DNA of 64,000 bases, taken from Sphingomonas sp. Leaf34 (GTDB lineage Bacteria > Pseudomonadota > Alphaproteobacteria > Sphingomonadales > Sphingomonadaceae). The stretch spans positions 664,819-728,818 of the forward strand of contig NZ_LMLC01000002.1 in the NCBI RefSeq assembly GCF_001421805.1, written 5' to 3'. Each line of letters starts with the position of its first letter. The first letter of the stretch is position 1. Below the pieces are notes generated by a model. The model had not been told where the DNA came from, did no database searches, and was given only the letters and a program-made list of their open reading frames with translations. Of this stretch, positions 34,662-43,626 are shown in pieces. A program made the position numbers and the translations under genes.

Positions 34662-34940
34662 GTTCTAGATAGGACACGGTTCGCGGTGATCAAGCGGTTT
34701 CACTATTTGATAACGATCGTAGTCTGCGCTCAATCTGCCGCACTTCTCATCCCAAAACATCACGCCGATCGGGAGATGAATTGGTCGAAAACGCCCACTT
34801 CTGGACGCTCAGTTTGGCGAGCCGCAAGCCTGAAAGCCATTCGCCAAGCCATGAGCCGCAACGTGCCCCGCCGGCAGGTGCTCTGCTTGCGGCAGGCAAG
34901 CCGTGCGGCGTATGTCTCTACTGCTGGTGGGGGGAAATAA

Positions 34941-36497
34941 ATGGCAAATGGCAGTAGCAGCCGCGGAAACTCGGTTGTCGGCGAGCGCTGGCCGCTCTTC
35001 TGGGCAGGCTGTGCGGCGATCAGCGTTGGCGTGGCCCTTCACTTACCGATGCTCGCGATGGCTCATACGATGGGCAATCACCTGTCGGGTATGCCTATGG
35101 ACGGATGGATGTACCTGGGCATGGCGCTGATCGGTATCGGCGTGCCAGCAGCTATATTTGGCGCTTTACCCGAGAAACGGCCTGATCACAGGGCGGGCGC
35201 TGGCGTCGCATATGAAGCGCCCGATGATACCCCTCTGACGCGCTCACATGCTGCCGTTCTGCTGGTGCTTACCCTCGGGCTCATCATCGACACTATGAAG
35301 CCAGCAACGCTCGGCTTCGTGCTCCCAGGTATGCGTGGCGAGTATGGGCTCGCCAAATCGACCGTTGCCTTGTTGCCGTTCGTTGCCCTTACGGGAACGA
35401 CGGTTGGCTCGTTTCTGTGGGGGTGGCTTGCGGACATCTATGGTCGGCGTGTGTCGATCCTGTTGTCGACCATCCTGTTCGTCTCGACTTCGATCTGCGG
35501 AGCTATGCCTTCCTACAGCTGGAACCTGATCATGTGTTTTCTGATGGGGTGCTCGGCTGGCGGCATGCTGCCCGTCGTCTACACCCTGTTGGCAGAGATC
35601 ATGCCTCCGCGGCACAGAAGCTGGGTCCTTGTGCTGGTTGGTGGCACGGGACTGGTCGGTGGCTACCTCGCAGCTAGCGGTGCAGCGCATCTGTTCGAGC
35701 CCCTGTTCGGCTGGCGTAGCTTGTGGCTGCAGGGCTTTCCCACCGGTTTGCTGCTGCTTGCGATGGCAAGGTGGATACCTGAGTCTCCACGATTTCTGTT
35801 GGAACGGGGCATGGACGCCGAGCTGGCTGACATGGCTCGCAAGTTCGGCATCGTCAGGCGTGCGCCACAGGCAGCGCCAGCGGACGCTGGCAGCGCCGCG
35901 GCTCACCACCGCGAGTTGACCATCGCCTTGGTGATCACGGCTCTTTCCTGGAGCTTCGTCAACTTTGGCTTGCTGCTATGGTTGCCTTCCGATCTCCAGG
36001 ATCGAGGCTTCAGTGCCGAGATTGCGAGCGGGATCATCGCCAGCTCAGCACTTGTTGCCCTGCCCACGATCATGATCGCGGCCTTCCTTTACAGCCGGTG
36101 GAGCAGCAAGCGCACCCTGATCGGCACTGTGCTTCTCACACTCGCCGGGCTTGCCGGAGCCCTACTGCCGGCACCTACGCTGGCTTGGCCACCCCTGCTC
36201 ATCGCTGTGATCGCGTTGTTGGTTGTTGGCACAAACGGATTGATCGCCGTGCTACTTCCCTATGCAGCCGAAAACTACGCATTACGCGTCCGTGGACGTG
36301 CCACCGGGCTTATCGCGGGGAGTAGCAAATTTGGTGGCGTTGCTGTCCAGCTGGGCGCCTTCGCTGGGCTGATCCCGACGATGGGGGGCGCGGCAATCGC
36401 GCTAATTGTACCAATGACGCTGTCAGCGGTACTGATCGGACGCGCAGGAAGAGAGACGCGCGGACGCAGCTTACGCGAGCTGGAAGCAACGGCTTAG
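34941..36497 (+). CDS. MFS transporter, aromatic-acid:H+ symporter / SV2-like type
   Basis: 518 residues. The core MFS signature GWLADIYGRRVSILLSTILF lies between TM2 and TM3, and PESPRFLLERG is the loop after TM6 typical of sugar/organic-acid symporters; the final half carries ENYALRVRGRATGLIAGSSKFGG. An additional N-terminal pair of helices (ERWPLFWAGCAAISVGVALHL and GWMYLGMALIGIGVPAAIFGAL) precedes the 12-helix core, giving about 14. The substrate is probably an aromatic or small organic acid. GGGGGGAAATAA precedes ATG 34941. No catabolic genes flank it. Confidence 0.85.
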   Translation: MANGSSSRGNSVVGERWPLFWAGCAAISVGVALHLPMLAMAHTMGNHLSGMPMDGWMYLGMALIGIGVPAAIFGALPEKRPDHRAGAGVAYEAPDDTPLTRSHAAVLLVLTLGLIIDTMKPATLGFVLPGMRGEYGLAKSTVALLPFVALTGTTVGSFLWGWLADIYGRRVSILLSTILFVSTSICGAMPSYSWNLIMCFLMGCSAGGMLPVVYTLLAEIMPPRHRSWVLVLVGGTGLVGGYLAASGAAHLFEPLFGWRSLWLQGFPTGLLLLAMARWIPESPRFLLERGMDAELADMARKFGIVRRAPQAAPADAGSAAAHHRELTIALVITALSWSFVNFGLLLWLPSDLQDRGFSAEIASGIIASSALVALPTIMIAAFLYSRWSSKRTLIGTVLLTLAGLAGALLPAPTLAWPPLLIAVIALLVVGTNGLIAVLLPYAAENYALRVRGRATGLIAGSSKFGGVAVQLGAFAGLIPTMGGAAIALIVPMTLSAVLIGRAGRETRGRSLRELEATA

Positions 36498-37051
36498 CTG
36501 TCGGCTCGACATAGGCCTCCGGAGTGTCCTCAGCGGTCAGATATGTGAAAAACCCAGTCGCAATCACGACTGCACGACAAACAGGTGTTTTGCGACATGG
36601 CAGGTCACTCGCCTATCACTCAATAGGGGGGATGGCTGGGATGGGTCACGAAGCCGCACATCGTGCTCGCATAGGTTGAATGGCGGATTTTGAGAGAAGC
36701 CGCCGTTCACGCCTTGTTGAAGAACGGCGTGAGTTGGTCGTGAGCTGCCGCCGCCGAACTGCCGAGGGCGACCCAGTTGTGAAAGTTCGCGGGGTAATTT
36801 CCGCTCCCCAACTTTGGCCCTTCGTTCATCGAGGCGGGGCTCATGCCGCACGCGTTTTACTATGCCAGACGGCCCGCCAGATTCTCGAAAAGGATGGTCG
36901 AGCGAGAATAGGCGTGCTCGTAGAAGTGGGTTTGCGGAGCCTGAAGGGTGAAAATGTGCCGAACAATGCGCTGCATATAACCCTTAGGACTCGTGACGTT
37001 CTCCGTGCCGTCTTTCCGCCGAACTTGTGGGAGAGGGTGGAACCGACGCTG
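36498..37051. other. 554-bp stretch without a confident gene
   Basis: A plus-strand frame is open from 36680 into the next ORF. On the minus strand a protein-like fragment (MNEGPKLGSGNYPANFHNWV, ending near 36719) begins with a sequence similar to the minus-strand MNKRPKLG fragment at about 58170-58198. Both look like remains of a short protein family. Nothing is intact enough to call. Confidence 0.3.
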
Positions 37052-37252
37052 ATGATCGATTGCGGACCGCCGCATATCCATTCTCGAGATCTCGATGGCA
37101 AAGCAATGGAGCGCATTTGGCTCGCGACTTTGAAACTATCGGATGGGAGCATCACTGCGTTCGAGAACGCGGTGCTTCTCGCCCAAATTGACTGGCGCGA
37201 TGTTCTTTTGGGCGCCGGATTCGGGAACGATTTAGACGCTCATATAAAATGA
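37052..37252 (+). CDS. small conserved-looking hypothetical protein
   Basis: 66 residues from ATG 37052 (GGAGAGG about 15 bases upstream; the frame is open back to 36680, giving up to 190 residues). The C-terminal half AMERIWLATLKLSDGS, then FENAVLLAQIDWRDVLLGAGFG is amphipathic helical, with a D-W-R-D-x-L-x-x-A-G-F motif that I have seen in small sphingomonad proteins of unknown role. Start uncertain. Confidence 0.4.
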   Translation: MIDCGPPHIHSRDLDGKAMERIWLATLKLSDGSITAFENAVLLAQIDWRDVLLGAGFGNDLDAHIK

Positions 37253-37335
37253 GCAGCCGTAGTAGCGGCCTCATATTTTACCGATTCGACGATTGCGACT
37301 TCTGCTCACGCGGAATTTACAAAACTTGAGGTGAC

Positions 37336-38241
37336 CTAGGTTGCAGTTGCTTTGATGAAGTCGATAAACGCGCGCAGCGGGGGCGGCACCAGACGACGGT
37401 CCGAATAATAGAGGAAAGGTCCGGAAAACGGCTGCCACCAGTCCTCCAGCACCGGCTCCAACGCGCCGCTTTCGAGATACGGGCGCAGCCAATCCTCGAA
37501 CAGCGAAATGATCCCGACGCCTGCGACTGCGGCGTCGACGGCGAGATCGGTCGCCCCGCCGACCTGCACGATCAACGGCCCGCGCGGTTCGACGCGGACG
37601 ATCTCGCCGGAGCGCTCGAACTCCCAGGGACTCGTCAGGGCACCGCTCGCGAACCGTCCGAGCACGCACGCATGTTCCAGCAGGCTTCGGGGGTGATCCG
37701 GGCGGCCATGTCGATCGAGATAGGATGGCGCGGCGGCAGTCGCCATCCGCTGGACGCGCGGCCCGATGGGCACCGCGATCATGTCCTGTTCGAGCCGCTC
37801 GTCATAGCGGATGCCCGCGTCGCACCCCGCGGCTAGCACGTCGACGAAACTGTCTTCAGCAACGATTTCAAGCCGGATGCCGGGATTTGCGGCGAGAAAA
37901 CCCGGCAGGAACGCGGGCAGCACGAGCCGCGCGGCGCTGACCGGCACGTTCAGTCGCAGCGCCCCCGCCGCACCGTCCCGGAAGCGCCCGACTGCGTCTA
38001 GCGCGGCATCGACCTCGCCGAGTGCCGGGGCCAGTCGGTCGATGAGCCCCGCACCGGCCTCGGTTGGCGTGACGCTGCGCGTGGTGCGGTGGAGCAGGCG
38101 GACGCCGAGCCGCGTTTCCAGGCGGCGCACGGCTTCGCTCAGCGTCGAGGCGCTGGTGCCGATCGTCCGCGCCGCGTCGCGAAAGCCGCGCGCTTTCGCG
38201 ACCGCGAGGAAGGCAGTCAGGTCTCCAAGATCAGCGTCCAT
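37336..38241 (-). CDS. LysR-type regulator (CrgA/AaeR-like)
   Basis: 301 residues. HTH: LTAFLAVAKARGFRDAARTIGTSASTLSEAVRRLETRLGVRLLHRTTRSV. The effector domain has the CrgA-type features GALRLNVPVSAARLVLPAFLPGFLAANPGIRLE, GCDAGIRYDERLEQDM and FSGPFLYYSDRRLVPPPLRAFIDF. Divergent from the aldo/keto reductase gene, with a GATAAT-N5-ATTATC palindrome between, so it is probably that gene's regulator; similar pairs respond to electrophiles or aldehydes. Confidence 0.87.
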   Translation of the reverse strand: MDADLGDLTAFLAVAKARGFRDAARTIGTSASTLSEAVRRLETRLGVRLLHRTTRSVTPTEAGAGLIDRLAPALGEVDAALDAVGRFRDGAAGALRLNVPVSAARLVLPAFLPGFLAANPGIRLEIVAEDSFVDVLAAGCDAGIRYDERLEQDMIAVPIGPRVQRMATAAAPSYLDRHGRPDHPRSLLEHACVLGRFASGALTSPWEFERSGEIVRVEPRGPLIVQVGGATDLAVDAAVAGVGIISLFEDWLRPYLESGALEPVLEDWWQPFSGPFLYYSDRRLVPPPLRAFIDFIKATAT

Positions 38242-38268
38242 CGTTCGGTTTTCCGTACAGCCCGTGCG

Positions 38269-38285
38269 GATAATGCGAGATTATC
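38269..38285. promoter_or_regulatory. putative LysR box between lysR and aldo/keto reductase
   Basis: GATAAT-GCGAG-ATTATC, a perfect 6-bp inverted repeat that also fits the T-N11-A LysR-box rule, lies in the 89-bp gap between the divergent starts (38241 and 38331). Confidence 0.6.
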
Positions 38286-38330
38286 GCGCGCTTCGGCAAC
38301 GTCTATCTGGAGGGGCAAGAGGAGAACGAC

Positions 38331-39200
38331 ATGCAGACGATCGAACAGGCAGGCAGCTTCCGGCTCGGTAACCGCACCGTGAGGCGGCTCGGCTATGGTG
38401 CCATGCAACTTGCCGGACCCGGCGTGTTCGGACCTCCGCGCGACCGCGACGCAGCACTCGCCGTCCTGCGCGAAGCGATCGGAAGCGGTGTCGACCATAT
38501 CGATACCAGCGACTTCTATGGGCCGCACGTCACCAACCAGATCATCCGCGAAGCGCTCCATCCCTATCGCGACGGGCTTACCATCGTGACGAAAGTGGGC
38601 GCGGTGCGCGGCGATGACGGCTCATGGAACCCGGCGCAGGACGCAGCGGCGCTGACCGCGGCGGTGCACGACAATCTGCGCAACCTCGGCCTCGATATCC
38701 TCGACGTCGTCAACATGCGCCTGATGGGTGGCGGTGGCGATCATGGGCCGGCGGAAGGGTCGGTCGAGCCGCAACTGACCGCGCTCGCCGCGCTGCAGGC
38801 GCAGGGGCTGATCCGCCATATCGGGCTGAGCAACGCGACGCCCACACAGGTCGCGCAGGCGCGTGGCCTCGTCGACATCGTCTGCGTGCAGAACCAGTAC
38901 AACCTCGCGCACCGCGCCGACGATGCGATGATCGATGCGTTGGCGGCGGACGGCATAGCCTATGTGCCGTTCTTCCCCTTGGGCGGCTTCAACCCGCTCC
39001 AGTCGCAGACCTTGTCCGAGGTGGCCACAAGACTGGACGCGACGCCGATGCAGGTGGCACTGGCCTGGCTGCTGCGGCGGTCGCCCAACATCCTGCTGAT
39101 CCCCGGCACGTCGTCGGTGGCACACCTTCGCGAGAACCTCGCCGCGGCGGCGCTGGCGCTTCCCGATCAGGAGGTGGCAGCGCTCGACGGCATTGGCTGA
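38331..39200 (+). CDS. aldo/keto reductase family oxidoreductase
   Basis: 289 residues. Motifs: RLGYGAMQLAGPGVFGPPRD, GVDHIDTSDFYGPHVTNQIIREAL (catalytic Asp and Tyr), LTIVTKVGAVRG (Lys), then GLIRHIGLSNATPTQVAQA and LLIPGTSSVAHLRENLAAA for NADPH binding. AGGAG precedes ATG 38331. It reduces aldehydes or ketones with NADPH. The divergent LysR is its probable activator. It belongs to the YajO/pyridoxal-reductase-like branch, different from the decayed reductase at 810-980. Confidence 0.9.
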   Translation: MQTIEQAGSFRLGNRTVRRLGYGAMQLAGPGVFGPPRDRDAALAVLREAIGSGVDHIDTSDFYGPHVTNQIIREALHPYRDGLTIVTKVGAVRGDDGSWNPAQDAAALTAAVHDNLRNLGLDILDVVNMRLMGGGGDHGPAEGSVEPQLTALAALQAQGLIRHIGLSNATPTQVAQARGLVDIVCVQNQYNLAHRADDAMIDALAADGIAYVPFFPLGGFNPLQSQTLSEVATRLDATPMQVALAWLLRRSPNILLIPGTSSVAHLRENLAAAALALPDQEVAALDGIG

Positions 39201-39281
39201 CGAACGCTTGGCTCCCCGCGACTGGCCTGTGTAGACCGAGCGCGGGATCGACCTGCCGACCCGCAAGAAAAGCGAAGCCCC

Positions 39282-39842
39282 ATGACGCTCTCAGATTTTG
39301 TCGTCCCCACCTACATCCATATGCTGGGAGCGTTGTCGCAGTGGCTATCCAAGGCCGAAACACAACGGCCGGACGGGAGCGTCGACGCCCTGCTGGCGGC
39401 GCGACTCGCACCAGACATGTTCCCTTTGGCGACCCAGGTCCGGTTTGCGTGCCGACAGGCGCAGGAAGGCGTGTTCCGGTTACTCGAGCAGGAGTTTCCG
39501 CCCGCGCTGGAGACTCTGCTCGACGAGGGTCGAAACGCTGGCGAGCGGCCGGGTACGCTCGCGGATGCGCAGGCCCGCATTGTGGAAACGATCGCGGTGG
39601 TCGAGTCCGCCGCAGTTAAAGGCATCATTACCGAACCTACCGCATCGATCGCCCATGCGCTGCCAAACGGAATGATCCTCGACCTAACGGCGGAGCAATA
39701 TGCGCGCGACTGGGCGCTGCCGCAGTTCTATTTCCACGTGGTGACCGCATACTCGATCATTCGAGCGCAGGGCATTGACCTGGGAAAGGCAGACTACGCG
39801 TCGCATATGTTCGCCTACCTTCGGCAGAACACGACGTCCTGA
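39282..39842 (+). CDS. DUF1993-family protein
   Basis: 186 residues matching the DUF1993 pattern: an N-terminal helix VPTYIHMLGALSQWLSKAE, FPLATQVRFACRQAQEGVFRLL, and the C-terminal YARDWALPQFYFHVVTAYSIIRAQGIDLGKADYASHMF with the conserved LPQFYFH segment. DUF1993 proteins have a DinB-like four-helix bundle; enzymatic function is not established. Located 81 bp after the aldo/keto reductase gene on the same strand and possibly co-transcribed. Confidence 0.85.
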   Translation: MTLSDFVVPTYIHMLGALSQWLSKAETQRPDGSVDALLAARLAPDMFPLATQVRFACRQAQEGVFRLLEQEFPPALETLLDEGRNAGERPGTLADAQARIVETIAVVESAAVKGIITEPTASIAHALPNGMILDLTAEQYARDWALPQFYFHVVTAYSIIRAQGIDLGKADYASHMFAYLRQNTTS

Positions 39843-39897
39843 CGCGCGCATCAGAGGCCACAATCGCTTGGGCGCGCGATGGGGTCGGTTGCGAGAA

Positions 39898-39912
39898 GAC
39901 CCACAAGCAGAC
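39898..39912. repeat. 15-bp repeat shared with 58138-58152
   Basis: GACCCACAAGCAGAC is identical at both places and partial similarity continues for about 35 bp (for example CTTCCCCATCTTCGG versus CTTCCCAACTTCGG). On the minus strand both copies contain the residues SVCLWV in the same frame, suggesting decayed relatives of one short gene. The interval 39843-40064 has no intact gene. Confidence 0.5.
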
Positions 39913-40064
39913 GCTCAAGCACCTTTCCTCGCTTCCCCATCTTCGGATACTGGTTCGGCTTTGCGAATGACCGATTTTCGAGCTTGGCTATCCGCTCGCG
40001 AATATCGTGATGGGGGGAATCGGCCCGACTGCCTGGCCTGACGCAGTTCAGTTAAGCTACGGCG

Positions 40065-40267
40065 CTACGGATCATTCTTTAACTTGCGCGGCCACGTGGG
40101 ATCGTAATCTGACGGCTTGAAACGGCGGATTGCTAGCCACAGCCCGATTAGAAGTAGATCGATGGGTAGCATTCGCGGTGAACGCTCGACCCACCATTCA
40201 AGGTCGCAATGATGAAAACGGCCAGCGTCAGTATTTTGGCTACTGCCCAAGTAGGCAAATATTCCAT
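40065..40267 (-). pseudogene. frameshifted two-helix membrane protein
   Basis: From ATG 40267 (with GAAGAG upstream) the first frame gives a hydrophobic start, MEYLPTWAVAKILTLAVFII, then stops near 40150. An overlapping minus-strand frame continues LEWWVERSPRMLPIDLLLIG, LWLAIRRF, and ends RKLKNDP at 40065. A one-base change around 40180-40205 would join the two into a protein of about 65 residues with two transmembrane helices. Could be a real frameshift or an assembly error. Confidence 0.35.
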
Positions 40268-40810
40268 CTCTTCGTCTTCACGCTTTGCTGAAACAGGATC
40301 CCTCGACCCTTCCGCCAGCACGCTACCTACCGATACGTAAGATTGAATGAACGACCGATTGTAGGAAGATCGCAAGTCGCGCAGAGTGTCTGCAATTCGG
40401 GCAGTTTGAACTATACGACTAGATCGAAATTTAGTATATTGGCGGCAATGAAGCTACGTCGCACCGTATAACTTCGTTGTTAAAGATCCGTCTTGCCACA
40501 TAGCCCTTAAGATTGGCTCGCGATCTTCACCGTAGGGGCAATCATCATACTGCAATTTACCGGTACTGGCTGCGGCCGCCCCAGCAGACGTGCTCTTGTA
40601 TACTCCAGATCGTTATCTCGCATGGCAACCTCCTTATTACAGAAGATCTTGTTGGCAACGCCTTATGAGATATTTTTGATCCCGATCTATAATTTCGCCG
40701 AGGTTATTCGGCTCACGCAAGCTTACTGCGTGCTAGCGTCATCAAGGACATCGCCTATTCTGGAACGGATCGGCATTTGATGTTAATGAAGGTCCTATGA
40801 CAGGGTATTC
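40268..40810. other. 543-bp AT-rich intergenic stretch, no gene seen
   Basis: Base composition drops visibly (long A/T runs around 40420-40700) compared with the flanks. No frame looks coding, no CRISPR-like or tandem repeats. The change in composition suggests acquired DNA. Confidence 0.4.
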
Positions 40811-41011
40811 ATGAGCTATCGCAAATGTCCGCAATGCGGGCGGACTGCCTGGCATAGCGGGTTGGCCCGACCTGTAGGTCGCCGTTCAAGTTCCATATTT
40901 TGCATTTCAGATTCGGCCATCCGTATATCAAATCGGAAGCCCAATCATCTGCTTCGTAGATGTGGAGTTAAAAGGTCTACAATCTGGCTGATACAGACTG
41001 TAAATTCGTAA
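40811..41011 (+). CDS. possible small zinc-ribbon-like protein
   Basis: 66 residues from ATG 40811. The N-terminus MSYRKCPQCGRTAWHSGL has a CPxCG knuckle as in zinc-ribbon proteins, but a second C-x2-C pair is absent, and the remainder is basic and featureless. The coding sequence is AT-richer than its neighbours. May be a truncated gene. Confidence 0.3.
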   Translation: MSYRKCPQCGRTAWHSGLARPVGRRSSSIFCISDSAIRISNRKPNHLLRRCGVKRSTIWLIQTVNS

Positions 41012-41034
41012 AGATCTTTCTCAAGCCCGGTTGC

Positions 41035-41172
41035 TCAAGCTGTCTCGCCTTCTATGGATAGAGCGTTAATCGCAATTGATATCCAGGCACCTACAACTTT
41101 GAGCCCAAGACCATCCGCAAGTTCCAATGCCTGCTCGAGCTTGTCCTTTAAAGTCTCTAACGATTCATTCAT
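41035..41172 (-). CDS. small helical protein, 45 aa
   Basis: Start ATG 41172 (AGAGA upstream), sequence MNESLETLKDKLEQALELAD, then GLGLKVVGAWISIAINAL: an amphipathic helix followed by a hydrophobic one. Last gene of the minus-strand hydrolase operon. No named family. Confidence 0.5.
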   Translation of the reverse strand: MNESLETLKDKLEQALELADGLGLKVVGAWISIAINALSIEGETA

Positions 41173-41222
41173 AATTATCTCTGTATATTTTTGAAGTCGC
41201 AGTGCCTGGATCGGCGTCGGGA

Positions 41223-41687
41223 TCATTTAGAGTCAGCGCATAACTCGGCGAAGGTTTGATCGAACTCGGCGCCACCGTCAGCTATGGCCCCCATTCTTGC
41301 GGTCTTCGCGTAAAAGAAGCGACGGAAGGGCTGCCCCGCCCCAGGCTGTACCTGTCCGCAAACAACCTGATGCCTAGAATTCGAGCCTATCACCTCGCGC
41401 AATCGGGCGTCCGCCGGCAAGCCAAGCGCGCGCAGTATAACGGTGCGGTCAGAACCCATCCAATCAGACCGTGCTGGGCCTCGGTCGACAAGTCCGGCGG
41501 ATACGTTGCTGCCTGAGGCATGACCGCCAACTGCCGGGACCGATACCACGCGTACACTATCAGGCTGGAGCCCGACCGGAGGCGGCGAATAAAACACGAA
41601 TACGGCGACGAGCAGTGCGGTGCAGGTGCCAACAGCCAACATGCCCCACCACAAATGACGCGACCGCGCCATCGTGAGATCATGCAT
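41223..41687 (-). CDS. membrane-anchored hypothetical protein
   Basis: 154 residues. One N-terminal transmembrane helix (HLWWGMLAVGTCTALLVAVFVFY) anchors a periplasmic domain with two cysteines: VVCGQVQPGAGQPFRRFFYAK and FDQTFAELCADSK. Starts one base after the stop of the alpha/beta hydrolase at 41689, so it is co-translated with it. No function known. Confidence 0.65.
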   Translation of the reverse strand: MHDLTMARSRHLWWGMLAVGTCTALLVAVFVFYSPPPVGLQPDSVRVVSVPAVGGHASGSNVSAGLVDRGPARSDWMGSDRTVILRALGLPADARLREVIGSNSRHQVVCGQVQPGAGQPFRRFFYAKTARMGAIADGGAEFDQTFAELCADSK

Positions 41688-41688
41688 C

Positions 41689-42645
41689 TTAGGGTCGCTG
41701 GATATTGCTAAGGACGCCGAGCCATCCGGGTGCCGCGTTGCTCAGTTCACCGTTTTTAGCGAACGCGGCCGGCCCATCGGCCGTCCCCTGCAACTTCCAC
41801 ATGAACCAGGCGGTGGGATATCCGAGCAAGGGATAAACACCGAGATTGCACGACGCCGGGATACCGCCGCTCGCGCAACCAGGATTGCCTTCGATCTCGG
41901 TATGGCCGCCAAGCGCGATCATCCCCATTGCCTTTTCGACCGCATCCGAAGTCGGCTTGTAATAGCCCAGATTAGTCGGCAGGCTTGAGATCACATCGAC
42001 GTCGCCACCGACATAGAAAATGGAACCACGGGTAACCTTTGAAAGCGCGCCAAGGTCGATCGAACAGTTCGCGACCACGCAGACCGCGCGCAGCGGGGTT
42101 TCAATCGGCACGTAGGTCTTGAACGCAGGATCGTTCCGCGAGAACAGCAAAGCCGCGGTCGCCGCACCCTGCGAATGGCCTGCCAGACCGATATTGTCGG
42201 GGTCCACCTTCCCGTAGAAGACACTCCCCGGATCGCGGGACTGAGCGAGTAGAAAGTCCTTCGCGTCAGTGACCGTTTCACCCTGCCCCGTCGAGCCGTC
42301 GCGCGATCGAATGACAATGAAGCCCCAGCTCGCGAGATGGCGCAGGAAAAAGGCATTCTTCTCCGCCGGGACCGTATCTGCCGTGCCGTTGGCGAAGACA
42401 ATCACAGGATGCTGAAAGCCGCTGGTCCGTCCCTTGAGCGGGTTGGCGCCAAGGTCAGCCGGATACCAGATGTCGCAAAGATTGCCTTCACGGTCGCAGG
42501 CGTGGGTCGAGACGGTTGTCGTCGTGGCCCATGGACCGTCCGCCGCATAATGACGTTCGATCGGCCCCTTGGCCTCGTATGTCGCAGCAGTTGCCGGCTG
42601 CATAAGCAGCATCGCGCTTATTGCGCTCAATATTGACCAACGCAT
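41689..42645 (-). CDS. secreted alpha/beta hydrolase (PETase/dienelactone-hydrolase-like)
   Basis: 318 residues with a signal peptide (MRWSILSAISAMLLMQPATA). Catalytic elements: nucleophile Ser in GLAGHSQGAATA, Asp in YVGGDVDVISS, His in ALGGHTEIEGN. Oxyanion region PVIVFANGT. Six cysteines (THACDREGNLCDI, CVVANCSID, NPGCASGGIPASCN) point to disulfides in the periplasm. GGAGACGG precedes ATG 42645. The fold is that of chlorophyllase/PET-hydrolase-like esterases. Third gene of the GH3-led operon, so it probably cleaves an ester in the same substrate. Confidence 0.85.
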   Translation of the reverse strand: MRWSILSAISAMLLMQPATAATYEAKGPIERHYAADGPWATTTTVSTHACDREGNLCDIWYPADLGANPLKGRTSGFQHPVIVFANGTADTVPAEKNAFFLRHLASWGFIVIRSRDGSTGQGETVTDAKDFLLAQSRDPGSVFYGKVDPDNIGLAGHSQGAATAALLFSRNDPAFKTYVPIETPLRAVCVVANCSIDLGALSKVTRGSIFYVGGDVDVISSLPTNLGYYKPTSDAVEKAMGMIALGGHTEIEGNPGCASGGIPASCNLGVYPLLGYPTAWFMWKLQGTADGPAAFAKNGELSNAAPGWLGVLSNIQRP

Positions 42646-42691
42646 CGTTCCGTCTCCTCGAAGAGTAGCGATTAGCTTCCGGCAATTCCTG

Positions 42692-43609
42692 CTATTTCGT
42701 CAGCCAGCCGTGCGCGCCGAACCAGGTAAGCAGCGCTACGCTCCAGCCAGTGCTGGTCGTGCCCGCTTTGCCGTCGAAGCCGAAGCCATGGCCGCCATGT
42801 TCGTAGACGTGCAATTCGACCGGCCGCCCGGCGCGGCGCCAGCTGTCGGGTAGTCCATAGCCCTGCTTGGAGAACAGCTCGTCGTCGTTGGCCACCGCAA
42901 CGAACAGCGGTGGCGCACCTGCGGCGACGGTCGTTGGTGCCATCGAGGGATAAATGGCGGCGAACAGGTCAGGCGTGGTGCCAGGTTCTGCGGTCTTTAC
43001 CAGATCGACTCCCATGATCGCGCCAGCGGAAAAGCCGAGATAGGCGACGCGGCGTGGATCGACGCCCCATTCCCCCGCACGTGCCCGCACCAGCTTCACT
43101 GCCGCCTGCGCATCGGCGAGCGCCGGTGCAGGTGCCGGGATCACGGCACCGCCCTTTGCTCCAGCCATTGCGGCAGCTGCGAAGCGCGCCAGCGCGGCCT
43201 GTTTGAACGCGTCCAGTGAGGCCGGTGTCGCATCGATACGGTATTTGAGAACAAAGGCAGCGATGCCATGATCGGCAAGCCAGCGTGCCGGCTTCATCGC
43301 CTCGGCCTCCATCGACTCCATCAGGAAACCGCCGCCAGGCGCGATAATGACCGCAGCCCCCGTCGCCTTTGCCTTGTCGGGCAGCACGGGGAGAAGTGTT
43401 GCGGTTGCGACGTTGCGGACCGTGGGGCGACCGGCGAGCGTGAACCAGCTTTCCGCCGGCATGCCGAGCACACCGCCAGTGCCCAGTGCAATCGCACCGG
43501 TTTGTGGGGGTGTCGCGATCGGTTCGACCGGGATGCCCTGCGCCGTCACCGCCGTGGGGAGGGCAAAGGCAAGGGCAGTGACGAACAGGCTGAAGCGGTT
43601 CACGGGCAT
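42692..43609 (-). CDS. secreted alpha/beta hydrolase (acetylxylan-esterase/BD-FAE-like)
   Basis: 305 residues from ATG 43609 with AGGAGC directly upstream. Signal peptide MPVNRFSLFVTALAFALPTAVTA. Motifs: oxyanion loop AVIIAPGGGFLMESMEA, nucleophile in LGFSAGAIMG, Asp in VANDDELFS, His in EHGGHGFGF. The ending WSVALLTWFGAHGWLTK is typical of this group. Lies 17 bp after the GH3 gene in the same operon, so it probably removes acyl groups from the glycoside on which the GH3 enzyme acts. Confidence 0.87.
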   Translation of the reverse strand: MPVNRFSLFVTALAFALPTAVTAQGIPVEPIATPPQTGAIALGTGGVLGMPAESWFTLAGRPTVRNVATATLLPVLPDKAKATGAAVIIAPGGGFLMESMEAEAMKPARWLADHGIAAFVLKYRIDATPASLDAFKQAALARFAAAAMAGAKGGAVIPAPAPALADAQAAVKLVRARAGEWGVDPRRVAYLGFSAGAIMGVDLVKTAEPGTTPDLFAAIYPSMAPTTVAAGAPPLFVAVANDDELFSKQGYGLPDSWRRAGRPVELHVYEHGGHGFGFDGKAGTTSTGWSVALLTWFGAHGWLTK

Positions 43610-43626
43610 GCTCCTAGAGTGAATGG

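Noticed and set aside
34512..34940. 142-codon plus-strand frame before the MFS gene
   Set aside because: It covers the repeated leader and the antisense of the DUF465 remnant; no ribosome-binding site or family features.
36841..37155. Minus-strand 104-codon frame
   Set aside because: Less protein-like than the plus-strand DWRDVLLGAGF frame opposite; judged a shadow.
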